Origin: Iris pallida
Taxonomy: Eukaryota > Streptophyta > Magnoliopsida > Asparagales > Iridaceae
NCBI GenBank assembly: GCA_029216955.1
Contig: JANAVB010003400.1
Span: forward strand, 18,121,451-18,185,450
Direction: 5' to 3'
Length of the DNA: 64,000 nucleotides
Part shown: positions 53,426-64,000 of the stretch, piece by piece
How positions within the stretch are numbered: the first letter of the stretch is position 1
Layout: each line of letters opens with the position of its first letter
Made by a program: the position numbers and the translations under genes
Notes under the pieces: generated by a model
What the model was told of the DNA's origin: nothing
The model's database searches: none
Seen by the model: only the letters and a program-made list of their open reading frames with translations

Positions 53426-55666
53426 TGTAATGCCCCGCTCCACGTGAGATATTTGGTAGGTTTGTTGGATGGGATCAGAATGTTGGACCGTGACTTATGT
53501 TGGGAATCAAGAGAGTTGAGACTGATGCGGTCTCTCTGAGCTGGCTAGACGGATTAAGTGTTGGAACGTGGCTCGCTGGTGGAGCTACGCTTAGGGGGGA
53601 TATCTGCAACCAGAATAAGAAGACCCTTTTATGCAGGCAAGTGGAACTGTCATCCTTCCTCCTTATTCCTGCATGTTTAATAAATGGAATAACGTGATGC
53701 TATAAATTGTCCCTAAATGTTCCATGTCTTAGTTGCTGAATAATAGAGATGCCTATGTTGAGAATTATTGAAATGAATAAGACATGAATATTGAACTGCT
53801 GATTGAATCACACTAGAACTGCTAATGTAACTTGATGCTTGAGAATGAATCGATAATGTCCCTTATGCTTAAAGTTGATGAAATGAATGAATCACTTGAA
53901 TAATGAGATGCTGCGTGAATGATACATGAGAAAAGAATTGAATATGCTATTGTTCCTATGAAATGAATGAAATGCTACAGGTCCCTTTGAAATGAATGAA
54001 TGTTGTTGTTCCTCCTTAGAAGGAACGTAATGAAAAATGTTGCAATAGAACAAATAATGAGAATGATGAGGCTTGGGATCATGGAGATCACCAAGTAGAA
54101 TGATGGTAATGATTAGTCATTGAACATGGCTCGGGATTGAGATGAGATGTTGAACTGTTGGCTCTACTTACTTTCAGTTGCTTCACCATGCATTTGTGTT
54201 ATCGAGTCGACATGCATTCGCATGGTCATGGACGTACTTGTACAAGTTTGAGTAAGTTTCCTCAAACGGTACCTGGGGCACCGGGACCGATTCGACCCGG
54301 GAGGAAACATTGGTCATGCTATGGTGGCACGAGGTATTACGGGACATTCGGCTAGGCTTGCAACCTACCCTGGAATGGTGCGTCGTAATACCCGTTGGAA
54401 AGTCTTTTATGGTGCAGTTTTACCAACGACCATGTAGTCAGGATGCATGCTAACAAGTGTTTTATCCAGACAGAGTAAGTATATCATATTATCCTGTATT
54501 TCTATGTAGGTACAAGGGAGTTGGCTATCGATAAGAAATCACTTAAATGTGATATACTTAATATATGTGTTGGTTTAACTTGCGTGCTTAACGTGCCAAG
54601 TAAATGATGCTATGCGTAGTCTTTCAATATGAGAACCTGCTTAACATGTTAAATTCAGTATACTAGAAAGATGCCTTGCGATAATCGTTGCTCAAACAAG
54701 ACACACATGCTAAGTGATGCTTGAAGTGAGAATTGTCATAACATGTTTAAGATGTTAATGTTAACGATGCCTCAATGATGCCTTTTCATGATAACACCTA
54801 GTATGCCTCAATGATGCCTTTGCATGATAATACAAAGAATGCTAAAATGATATGTCCACATGAATATTGCTAAGAATATGTTTACTTGCTTCACTATGAT
54901 TATTGCCCATGAACTGTAAACTGATGCAAGGCCCCAAGTAAAAAGATCATTCTATTAAATGCTTGCTAAAATCGACCAGTTAGTGTTGGTTTAGGCGAGT
55001 GGGTTAGATTTTGTTCGCCAGTACATAGATGATGTGCTGACCCACATTTTGTGGGCAGGTGCTCGTGCTTGGGATATTCTACACACGAAGATTGGCTTGA
55101 TTGGTTCCGTAGTATCGAAGATTTGTTGGGCATACAGAAGCTCTCCTTGTACAAGATGATGTCTTCTGTTTATAAAGGGCATAATGTATGGAACATTGTA
55201 ATCAGTTGTACCAGTGAGTTGTAAGCCAAGCCAGTATATTGAGTTGTAATCCAATGTATCCAAGTATCAAATATAAGCTTTGTAGCATTGTTCAGTTGTC
55301 TTTCAATGTAAAGTGAGATGTGTTGTAAGCATTGTACTTCAATACAAGTCTTGTACTCTTCTTCAATTATCAATAAAGGGAATAAAGTTCTATATATATC
55401 TGTGTGACTTCAAGTTATCTTTTTTTCTCTGCTGCTATAAAGAAGTGATGTGCTTCTATTCAATAAGAAAGATTATCCTCATTAACTTTAATTTGTCTGC
55501 TTCTACCGCTGCGATGTGTTCCTATTTGAAGATTATCACTTATGTACCATCTTTGCCTTGTACAAGTGCAATACCAGACTTGTACGGCATCACGCCCAAG
55601 CAAGGACGATCGATTCCAAAAAGATAAAATATGTGAATAAATGACTCTACGAATCGGGGCATGACA
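53426..55666 (+). mobile_element. 5' LTR of the LARD-like element
   Basis: 2241 bp, TGTAATGCC...GGGGCATGACA. A TATAAAG box lies at 55171. It contains an ORF of 65 codons at 54158 that also exists in the other LTR (59289); this reflects the LTR copy, not selection. Confidence 0.9.
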
Positions 55667-55669
55667 AAT

Positions 55670-55681
55670 TGGTATCAGAGC
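55670..55681 (+). other. Primer-binding site of the LARD-like element
   Basis: TGGTATCAGAGC, three bases after the LTR end. Confidence 0.9.
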
Positions 55682-58505
55682 ACGGGTTTACGTCCTTGGT
55701 CTCTTCTTTGATTCATTTCAAATCAAAGTTGCATCAACGATTAACCAAAGTTGCTTCCGCGATTACTTAACGTTGCTTCCGAAATTTAAATCAGAGATTG
55801 CTTCCGCGATTATGCTGTCGTTGTTCTGTAATTATCCTATGTTGTTGTGTCTGAAAGTTCGTTGACCCTCTTGGCTGCTCACTGGATGTTCCATACAATA
55901 AGTCTATATACATTGTGATGCCCCTGAATGAATGATTGTTGTTGGTTTGGACACAAATAACCCAACAATGACTCGATGCCATAGTATGCTATAGTATGAA
56001 TGCTATTTGGAATTGTAGGAATAAAGAAAAGTGGCTATGTATGCTGTAACAAGTTGATAATTGCATGTAATATTGGAAACGATTTGGGAATGAATAATTG
56101 ATGGATGAGTTCAGCAGAACTAGTGAGTTGACTCATATGTGCTCGCTAGTGCTTTTGAGACCCTAAGAATGTTGGCTTGTGATATTGAGACCCCGAGATG
56201 TTGGCTAAGTGTTGTGATCATTATAGATCATGTAAGTCCAGAATAGAATTGAGTTGGTATTGTTTGAGGATGGATTCATTTCTGAGTGGTATATTGCCTC
56301 TACCACCTCAGAACGAGATGTATGTTGACCCTTTCCATAGGATAGCAAGGAGACTATCTGGGGGTACTGGGTAGTACCGAGACTTAGCTGGGAGTCATGT
56401 ATTGTGGCTAGATGACTCGAGTGTCCCTTGACGGTGATGTTATATTGAGTAGCGAGATTGTTGGAAATTGTAACTGGTGGCTTGGTTAGAAATTGTTTAG
56501 TCGAGTGATGACTCAGACTAGTAAGACCGTTAGTATGCTATGGGTAAATGGATTTGGCTAGAGAATGTTGTGGCTTAGAATATCTGAATGTTGATTTCGA
56601 ATGGTTGGATGCAAATCATATGTGGCTAATACAAAGTTGATTGCTAAGCTGGATGTTTTGGAAAAAGTTGTCGGTGACCAAAGGAATATTAGAAATCTAT
56701 GCCTTGACCCTACGGTGTAATAGATGTCAATCCATCTTGATCACCAAAGGATAATCATTACATGTGTGCATGTATACTGAGGAATTGAATTGTACCAGAA
56801 AAGTAACAAGTAGCCACCCTGAGTATTTGTGTTGCATAGAGGATGGTTAAATTGATGCATGAATAGTCGGATTGAATTGAATGAAATACTCGACCCTTGC
56901 TGCATGAGATTTAAGAATGCCCATTAGATAGTTTGATGATTGGAAAATGAATGGGAATGAGAAATTACAAAATTATTGGATAATGTCGGTATAGGTGACT
57001 GTTGGTTGGGATATAGATTGCTGGCTTATGACTTAGTAGTGTGACTCTGTCATACAGATTGAATAGTATGATTCCATAGTTACGTTAAGACTATCAGAAT
57101 CGATGACCTTTGAATAATTAACCTTGGCTTATGGGTTTATGTGGGTATAAAGGAATTGGATCGTTTGGAATTTACTTGATGGATTATTAGAACGATGAGA
57201 ATCATATGTCGGGTTGGGATTGACTGTAATATTGATAGATCGATCTTAGTCGATCGTTGGATAAGTCTAGAATGAGCCTCTGTAGGAATTATTTTCTTGA
57301 GAAGACCCTGGATAGATAGACTTGACCCTAGCGACAGTTGAGGACTTACCAATTGTTGGCATAGCCGACAATGGCGATTAGTTATTTAGACTGAGTGGAT
57401 ACCCATAGGTTTGGGTAGAGTTCTTTAGAACTGTCGGTTGCTTGTTGGCCCTAAGAATAAGAAACTAGTATGATCCCTAGTAGCCGCCCACTCTAGGGGA
57501 GTCACCTGAATGATTAGGTTTAGCTGTCGGTATAGCTAACCATAGAGACTTGACCGAATAATAGGGTGAGCAGTGGCGACCGTAGGATAACCTTTTGGTA
57601 TTGAACGAGAGATGGTGATGAGTATGACCTAAGGATGATATGTTGTATGTATATGCTTCAATATGAACCTTAGAGATGTTTGACCCTTAAGGATTATGTG
57701 TCGGCCGATAGCAGGAATGTTGGATTGGTATCTATAGTCGGGTAGCTGGGTTAACCTTGACAGTTGCATAGAATTGTACCCTTGGCTTGGGTAATCGATA
57801 GTGGGTGACGTCGGATTGTGTCTTGTAGAAAAGATGAATTACCTCGGTGAGAAATATTGTTGGATTTGGAAAGGAATATGATTGCATGTTGTGAACTCTT
57901 GATATGATTAGCTCTAAGATTAGACCCTTGATCGAATGTTAGAAATATTATGCTTGGAATGAGAGCTGTCCTTGATGTTAAGTGTTGTGGCCTGGAAGAT
58001 AGTGATTGTGGCAAAGTGAATGAAGTAATAAGTCAATTAAAGGGATACTAAGTCGGATTTGGAAAAGAGAGTTATATCGTGGCTGATCGAATCTCACTAA
58101 CATGGAAGTTGGCTGAAGTACATATGTTTTGGGGACGCCTAAAATATGTGTATAGATCCAGCCGAAGTGATAGGTTGCGATTGAGATAACATTATGGAAA
58201 GAATTTATTACACCAGTACGAACTTTGGCTGAAATGCATATGTTTTGGGGACGCCCAAAATATGTATATGGATCCAAACGAAGTGATGTGTTGCGACCAA
58301 GATAGAATGCAAGGAAAATATTGGTAAATCAATGAGAAGTTGCAAGTATTTGGAAAAGAGAAAGATGGATTGAATCGTTGATGGATTAAAATGATACAGT
58401 TGGATAGCTATTTTGAAATGACCGAGTGGACTGAAATGAATATTGAATTGAAGCTGAATGAGTAACTCATTATGATTAAGTGAATCTAGTAGATGAGTTG
58501 TTTTA
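55682..58505 (+). other. LARD interior, non-coding
   Basis: No gag or pol motif on either strand. Two copies of a segment of about 70 bp (58111 and 58227, sharing CATATGTTTTGGGGACGCC) lie 116 bp apart near the 3' end. The purine tract before 58506 is weak. Confidence 0.7.
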
Positions 58506-60797
58506 TGTAATGCCCCGCTCCGCACGAGGCATTTGGTTGGCTTGTTGGATGGGATCAGAATGTTGGACCGTGACTTATGTTGGGAATCAAGAGAGTTGAG
58601 ACTGATGCGGTCTCTCTGAGCTGGCTAGACGGATTAAGTGTTGGAACGTGGCTCGTTGGTGGAGCTACGCTTATAGGGGAATGTGTGCAACCAGAATAAG
58701 AAGACCCTTTTATGCAGGCAAGTGGAACTGTCCTCCTTCCTTCTTATTCCTGCATGTTTAATAAATGGAATAACATGATGCTATAAATTGTCCCTGAATG
58801 TTCCATGTCTTAGTTGCTGAATAATAGAGATGTCTTAGTTGCTGAATAATAGAGATGTCTTAGTTGCTGAATAATATAGATGCCTATGTTGAGAATTATT
58901 GAAATGAATAAGACATGAATATTGAACTGCTGATTGAATCACACTCGACCTGCTAATGTAACTTGATGCCTGAGAATGAATCGATAATGTCCCTTATGCT
59001 TAACGTTGATGAAATGAATGAATCACTTGAATAATAAGATGCTGCGTGAATGATACATGAGAAAAGAATTGAATATGCTATTGTTCCTATGAAATGAATG
59101 AAATGCTACAGGTCCCTTCGAAATGAATGAATGTTGTTGTTACTCCTTAGAAGGAACGTAATGAGAAATGTTGCAATGGAACAAACAATGAGAATGATGA
59201 GGCTTGGGATCATGGAGATCACGAAGTAGAATGATGGTAATGATTAGTCGTTGAACACGGCTCGAGATTGAGATGAGATGTTGAACTGTTGGCTCTGCTT
59301 ACTTTCAGTTGCTTCACCATGCATTTGTGTTATCGAGTCGACACGCATTCGCATGGTCATGGACGTACTTGTACAAGTCTGAGTAAGTTTCTTCGAACGG
59401 TACCTGGGGCACCGGGACTGATTCGACCTGGAAGGAAACATTGGTCGTGCTATGGTGGCACGAGGTATTACGGGACATTCGGCTAGGCTTGCAACCTACC
59501 CTGGAATGGTGCGTCGTAATATCCGTTGGAAAGTCCTTTATGGTACAGTTTCACCAATGACCATGTAGTCAGGATGCATGCTAACGAATGTTTTGTGCAG
59601 ACAGAGTAAGTATATCATATTATCCTATTTTTCTATGCAGGTACAAGGGAGTTGGCTATCGATAAGAAATCACTTAAATGTGACATACTCAATATATGTG
59701 TTGGTTTAACTTGCGTGCTTAACGTGCCAAGTAAATGATGCTATGCGTAGTCTTTCAATATGAGAACCTGCTTAACATCTTAAATTCAGTATACTAGAAA
59801 GATGCCTTACGATAACCGTTGCTCAAACAAGACACACATGCTAAGTGATGCTTGAAGTGAGAATTGTCATAACATGTTTAAGATGTTAATGTTAACGATG
59901 CCTCAATGATGCCTTTTCATGATAACACCTAGTATGCCTCAATGATGCCTTTGCATGATAATACCAAGAATGCTAAAATGATATGTCCACATGAATATTG
60001 CTAAGAATATGTTTACATGCTTCACTATGATTATTACCCATGAACTGTAAACTGATGCTAGGCCCCAAGTAGAAAGATCATTCTATTAAATGCTTGCTAA
60101 AATCGACCAGTTAGTGTTGGTTTAGGCGAGTGGGTTGGATTCTGCTCGCCAGTACATAGATGATGTGCTGACCCACATTTTGTGGGCTGGTGCTCGTGCG
60201 TGGGATATTCTACACACGAATATTGGCTTGATTGGTCCCGCGGCATCGAAGATTTGTTGGGCATACAGAAGCTCTCCTTGTACAAGATGATGTCTTCTGT
60301 TTATAAATGGCATAATGTATGGAACATTGTAATCAGTTATACCAGTAAGTTGTAAGCCAAGCCAGTATATTGAGTTGTAATCCAATGTATCCAAGTATCA
60401 AATGTAAGCTTTGTAGCATTGTTCAGTTGGCTTTCAATGTAAAGTGAGATGTGTTGTAAGCATTGTACTTCAATACAAGTCTTGTACTCTTCTTCAATTA
60501 TCAATAGAGGGAATAAAGTTCTATATATCTCTGTGTGACTTCAAGTTATCTTTTTTTCTCCGCTGCTATAAAAAAGTGATGTACTTCTATTCAATAAGAA
60601 AGATTGTCCTCATTAACTTTAATTTGTCTGCTTCTACCGCTGCGATGTGTTTCTATTTGAAGATTATCACTTATGTACCATCTTTGCCTTGTACAAGTGC
60701 AATACCAGACTTGTACGGCATCACGCCCAAGCGAGGACGATCGATTCCAAAAAGTTAAAATATGTGAATAAATGACTCTACGAATCGGGGAGTGACA
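58506..60797 (+). mobile_element. 3' LTR of the LARD-like element
   Basis: 2292 bp. Near 58805-58882 it has three copies of a 26-bp unit (ATGTCTTAGTTGCTGAATAA) where the 5' LTR has one. TATAAAT box at 60302. Confidence 0.9.
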
Positions 60798-62533
60798 ATC
60801 CCAGCCTCTGATAAATAATCCCTAAACTCTCCAAAGAGGTACTCGCTACCACGATCTGATCGTAATGACTTGATACATTTTCCATGACGTTTCTCCGTTT
60901 CAGCCTTGTACTCTTTGAATTTCTCAAAGCACTCAGACTTACGGCGCATCAAATAAATGTATCCATACCTTGAATAATCGTCAATAAATGTGACAAAATA
61001 TTCAAAGCCACCTCTAGCTTGGATAGTCATGGGTCCACACAAATCAGAATGAACCAATTCCAACACATCTTTGGTCCTATACCCCTTTGTCGTAAAAGGC
61101 CTTTTGGTCATTTTACCTTCTAAGCAGGATTCACAGACTGGTAGTGCCTCCACTTCTAATGAACTCAAAGGTCCATCTTCAACCAGTCTTTGAATCCTTC
61201 TTAGGTTAATATGCCCCAATCGCAAGTGCCAAAGATATGTTTGGTTCGTACAAGAAGGTTCATTTCTCTTATTTAAGTTAGATGACATATTATTCATTTC
61301 CATAAGTTGTATTGTGGGGGAAATAGGATTAATGACATACAAATTATCAACCAATGCACCAGAACAGATAAAATGTTTATTCTTTCTAATAACAATATTG
61401 TCATTAAAATTAACTGAATATCCATCCTTAATTAACATAGAAACAGAAACTAAATTCCTTCTAAGTGAAGGTGCATAAAGACAATCTCTCAATGTCAAAG
61501 ACTTATTTCTACCAAAAGATAAAGTAACATCTCCTAATGCAACGACCGATACTTTTGTAGCATCACCCATGAACAAGCATATCTCTCCATCACTGAGCCA
61601 TCTGGTTTTCTGGAACCCCTGCAATATATTGCAGACATGATTAGTGGCTCCTGTATCTACACACCAGGTGCCGGTAGATAACACCGCTAAACATATTTCA
61701 ACTACTAGTAAATGAGATATACCTTCTTTGTTCCCTTGTTTGAGAAGTGGACAATCAGTCTTCCAATGTCCTGACCCTTTGCACTTGAAACATTTGCCTT
61801 TCGGCTTTTTCACCGCGCCTTGAGGTCCCATGCCCTTCTTTGCTGAGTTTGCCTGTATCTGAATGTTATTCTTCTTCTTACCGTCTTTTGGCTTAGAAGT
61901 AGAAGCCTTTTCAGAAACAAAAACATGACCACTCTGCCTAAAGAGAGATTCAGCATCCTGTAGCTCTTTTGCAAGTTCTGCCAAACTATACAACCTTTTG
62001 TTCATGTTGTAATTAAGACAGAAATTGTCAAAACTTTTAGGCAGAGTCCCGAGAATGATATCGACCTGGGATTCCCCATCGATTTCAGCTCCAAGGATCT
62101 CCATCTCATTCAGATGACCCATCATCTTGAGAACATGATCCCTTACTGGTGTACCCTCAGCCATTTTTATATTCATCAAACATTTCATAGCAAACTGCCT
62201 AGCTGCTCTACTCTGATGTCCGAAGAGTTCCTTGAGGTTATACATCATGTCATAAGCAGTGGCCATAGCCTGATGCTGATGTTGCAGTACATTTGACATA
62301 GATGCTAGAATATAATACCGTGCCATCTCATCTGCCTTTTTCCACTTCTTATAAGCCTCTTTGACCTCTTCATCAGAGTTAACATCAGGCTTAGGTAGGC
62401 ATTCCTCAACAAGTACATATTTGTACTCCTCAGCAGCCAGAACAATGTCCAAATTATGTTTCCAGTCAATATAATTAGGTCCAGTAAGTTTGTTTTCTTT
62501 AAGAATCACCATAAGTGGACTGAAAGAACCCAT
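60798..62533 (-). pseudogene. Copia gag, protease and N-terminal integrase
   Basis: ATG at 62533 opens MGSFSPLMVILKENKLTGPN, the usual copia gag start, and the frame is open for about 578 codons. In order: gag core (YYILASMSNVLQHQHQ, IILGTLPKSFDNF), a CCHC knuckle CFKCKGSGHWKTDC, protease motif WCVDTGATNHVC, pre-integrase zinc domain (LWHLRLGHINLRRIQ, CESCLEGKMTKRPF), and the integrase core with both Asp (VHSDLCGP, SLRSDRGSEYL). It is cut after SEAGI by the LARD insertion. This part has no stop and is the best preserved coding in the window. Confidence 0.9.
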
Positions 62534-63720
62534 TTTTTTAAAATCCTGAGAATCACATAAATAAAATTATGTAGGGCAAAAAAACATTTTGAATTAACTA
62601 AATATTGATTCCCTCAAAACAATAATTAGAAATTCACCAACACCTTGAACACCATGAATTTAGCATGCCACAATAGTGTGGACGTATACAAATTCAACTT
62701 TATTCAAGTAGGTTTTTCTTATTAATTTTACTATCATGTCAACATAACTTTATGACAAATAAAATTAATATGCTGGTCTTGCTCTGGTCATACAAATAAT
62801 AACAGTGACTCCGATGGGGAGGATACCATTATTTGTATCTAAGTGTATACCATTACTTAATACTAAGTCCATTACCTTGTAATGAGTTCCTTCAGATGGA
62901 AAAGTGAACACATACTAGATAACTTTCTACAATTATTCCTAAGGAAGTTTGTACTGGTGATCCATAATTATACTCATCCGATATGGAGGAAAGCACTAAA
63001 GCCAACACGCAAGTATAATTACATCACCTACAAACCAGTAATGGAGACCATAGGATTTATACTAAATAAATATCCTCTCCCACTTAGTTATTTAACAATG
63101 AGGGTTTTTCTACGAGTTGATATTATGTCCATGTTGTCCATTATTAATGTAGGCTTAGTTTTTCAAAAAAAATTACCACACAAAAATAAACATGCATAAT
63201 CAGAAAAAGCAAAATGACAAAAAGAAGAGAAAATATCCAACTATTATGGTCATCTTGCTGCTCCGTCCTCAACTATCCGAATCCAAAATCTGGCGTTGTG
63301 CAGATCCAAAATCTGGCTGTCGATTCCTTCATCGAAAATCATCTGTCTGCATCTGGACTGCTTAAAACTAGCATCTCGTCCGGCGTCAGAAACAGCCACC
63401 ACCGCCATCACGATTGATCAAAAATAATTAAAATTACATCAATCCTATGCCTCCTGAAGGAGTTCACACATAATCTAGATTGAAAACTTAAAATAATAAG
63501 CATGATCTATTCTCGTAATTTTAATTACATCCACAGCAACAACAACATCCACGACATGTCCGCGGTTTAAACAACACAATCAAAAACATGCATTGGACCA
63601 TAATAGTTGGATCTAAGATGCCTGCAAAACTGAGTTAGAACAGATCTACATCTACCGACTATTACACAGTGCAGGTTTTATTGGACAACATGGACGTATC
63701 AATCAATACGTAGATCCAAA
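62534..63720 (-). other. Copia 5' leader between PBS and gag
   Basis: AT-rich, about 1.2 kb. No gene is seen; the frame at 62882-63199 on the plus strand has no domain. A leader this long is common in plant copia elements. Confidence 0.6.
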
Positions 63721-63735
63721 GTGGCTCTGATACCA
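63721..63735 (-). other. Primer-binding site of the copia element
   Basis: TGGTATCAGAGCCAC on the minus strand, two bases after the LTR end CCATCA; initiator Met-tRNA type. Confidence 0.9.
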
Positions 63736-63737
63736 AT

Positions 63738-64000
63738 TGATGGAACTGGAGATTCCTAGGACCCTTCCTTTGGTGTGCGTATTGATCGATAGAAAGTTAA
63801 ACAGATCTAATATGTGTTCTAACCCTTCATAGGCGAAAACTAGGGTTCACGAATTATACCTGCGGCGGAAAGGAGACAAGTAATTTTTCGCAATCTCGAG
63901 CGGACGATCCCAAGATCTTCTGCACGTATTCCTTCCTCGAGTTGGACGTCGTGTGGGCGACGATCTCCCAACCTTTTCTTCTCCTTGGTATCCCTCTCTT
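63738..64000 (-). mobile_element. 5' LTR of the copia element, continues past window
   Basis: The 263 bp present match 49287-49548 with few differences. The LTR start and the matching target duplication lie beyond 64000. Confidence 0.9.

Larger units (their letters stand above)
53426..60797 (+). mobile_element. Complete non-autonomous LTR retrotransposon (LARD-like), TSD ATCCC
   Basis: LTRs at 53426-55666 and 58506-60797 both begin TGTAATGCCCCGCTCC and end TGACA; PBS TGGTATCAGAGC at 55670; target ATCCC on both sides (53421-53425 and 60798-60802). The 2.8-kb interior has no coding frame with a domain. The LTR start matches the Tekay TGTAATGCC, so it is probably a Tekay-derived non-autonomous element. 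The two LTRs are similar but not identical. Confidence 0.9.
49287..64000 (-). mobile_element. Copia element (Tork/Angela-like), minus strand, right end outside window
   Basis: Minus order: LTR (from beyond 64000 to 63738), PBS, leader, gag-protease-integrase (62533-60798), an inserted LTR element (60797-53426), the integrase remainder, an unexplained insert (53310-52761), RT, RNase H, PPT and LTR (50557-49287). Without the insertions it is a standard copia. It disrupts the Tat-B integrase. The solo LTR at 37559-38997 is the same family. Confidence 0.9.

Noticed and set aside
54158..59486. A 65-codon ORF present twice (54158 and 59289), seemingly conserved
   Set aside because: The two copies are in the two LTRs of one element and are similar because LTRs are copied together.
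1..64000. tRNA or rRNA genes
   Set aside because: No cloverleaf with A and B boxes or rRNA core sequence was recognised; tRNA-like matches are only the PBS sites of retroelements.

Overview
This window is repeat-dense nuclear DNA of a flowering plant, probably a eudicot. I find no intact, freestanding host gene. Nearly every recognisable coding stretch belongs to a transposable element: Ty3/gypsy Tekay-type chromovirus, Ty3/gypsy Tat-type with two RNase H domains, Ty1/copia of SIRE type and of Tork/Angela type, a CACTA DNA transposon, a Mutator-like element, and a hAT-type MITE. The host sequence present consists of gene fragments carried inside elements: YIP4-like, TBL-like, phosphoglucosamine-mutase-like, HSP90-like, ARF-GEF-like and perhaps ANTH-like. 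TBL proteins are a plant family, which supports a plant source. Assignments come from reading motifs by eye; no database search was run.

The layout is a set of nested insertions. Left edge (1-5445): a long chromovirus-like LTR sits inside the RNase H gene of a copia element, whose 3' UTR repeats and 3' LTR follow. A Tat element (Tat-A) starts at about 6880 and is broken by several insertions. The first block (9007-24150) is a Tekay element on the minus strand plus chromovirus-like LTR remnants that surround a 3'-truncated SIRE element. The second is a 10-kb Pack-CACTA (24193-34210, TSD CCA). The third is a copia solo LTR (37559-38997, TSD GTTTC). Removing these makes the Tat-A segments align in order with its relative Tat-B. 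Tat-B starts at 39308 inside the Tat-A RT region and runs to 49286. There a minus-strand copia element (49287 to beyond 64000) is inserted, which itself carries a complete non-autonomous LTR element (53426-60797, TSD ATCCC).

The CACTA element is the most interesting part. It has palindromic subterminal repeats, a 751-bp Mutator-like insertion (9-bp TSD), pieces of a YIP4-like gene and a TBL-like exon, and no transposase that I can recognise. It also holds a very young LTR retrotransposon (25910-29966, TSD AATTA) whose two LTRs differ by one substitution and one 10-bp duplication. Instead of gag-pol, its interior encodes a long chimeric frame that appears to be stitched from several unrelated host genes. 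A 197-bp hAT MITE (8-bp TSD) interrupts this frame, and removing it plus one TSD copy keeps the frame open for 763 codons.

Two further themes recur. An ATGCGGC-type minisatellite core appears in LTRs of unrelated families and, as an in-frame 12-residue repeat, in the Tat-B leader reading frame. Most old elements died by in-frame TAG, TGA or TAA codons consistent with cytosine deamination rather than by frameshifts; the Tekay gag-pol has nine such stops with no frameshift over about 4.6 kb.
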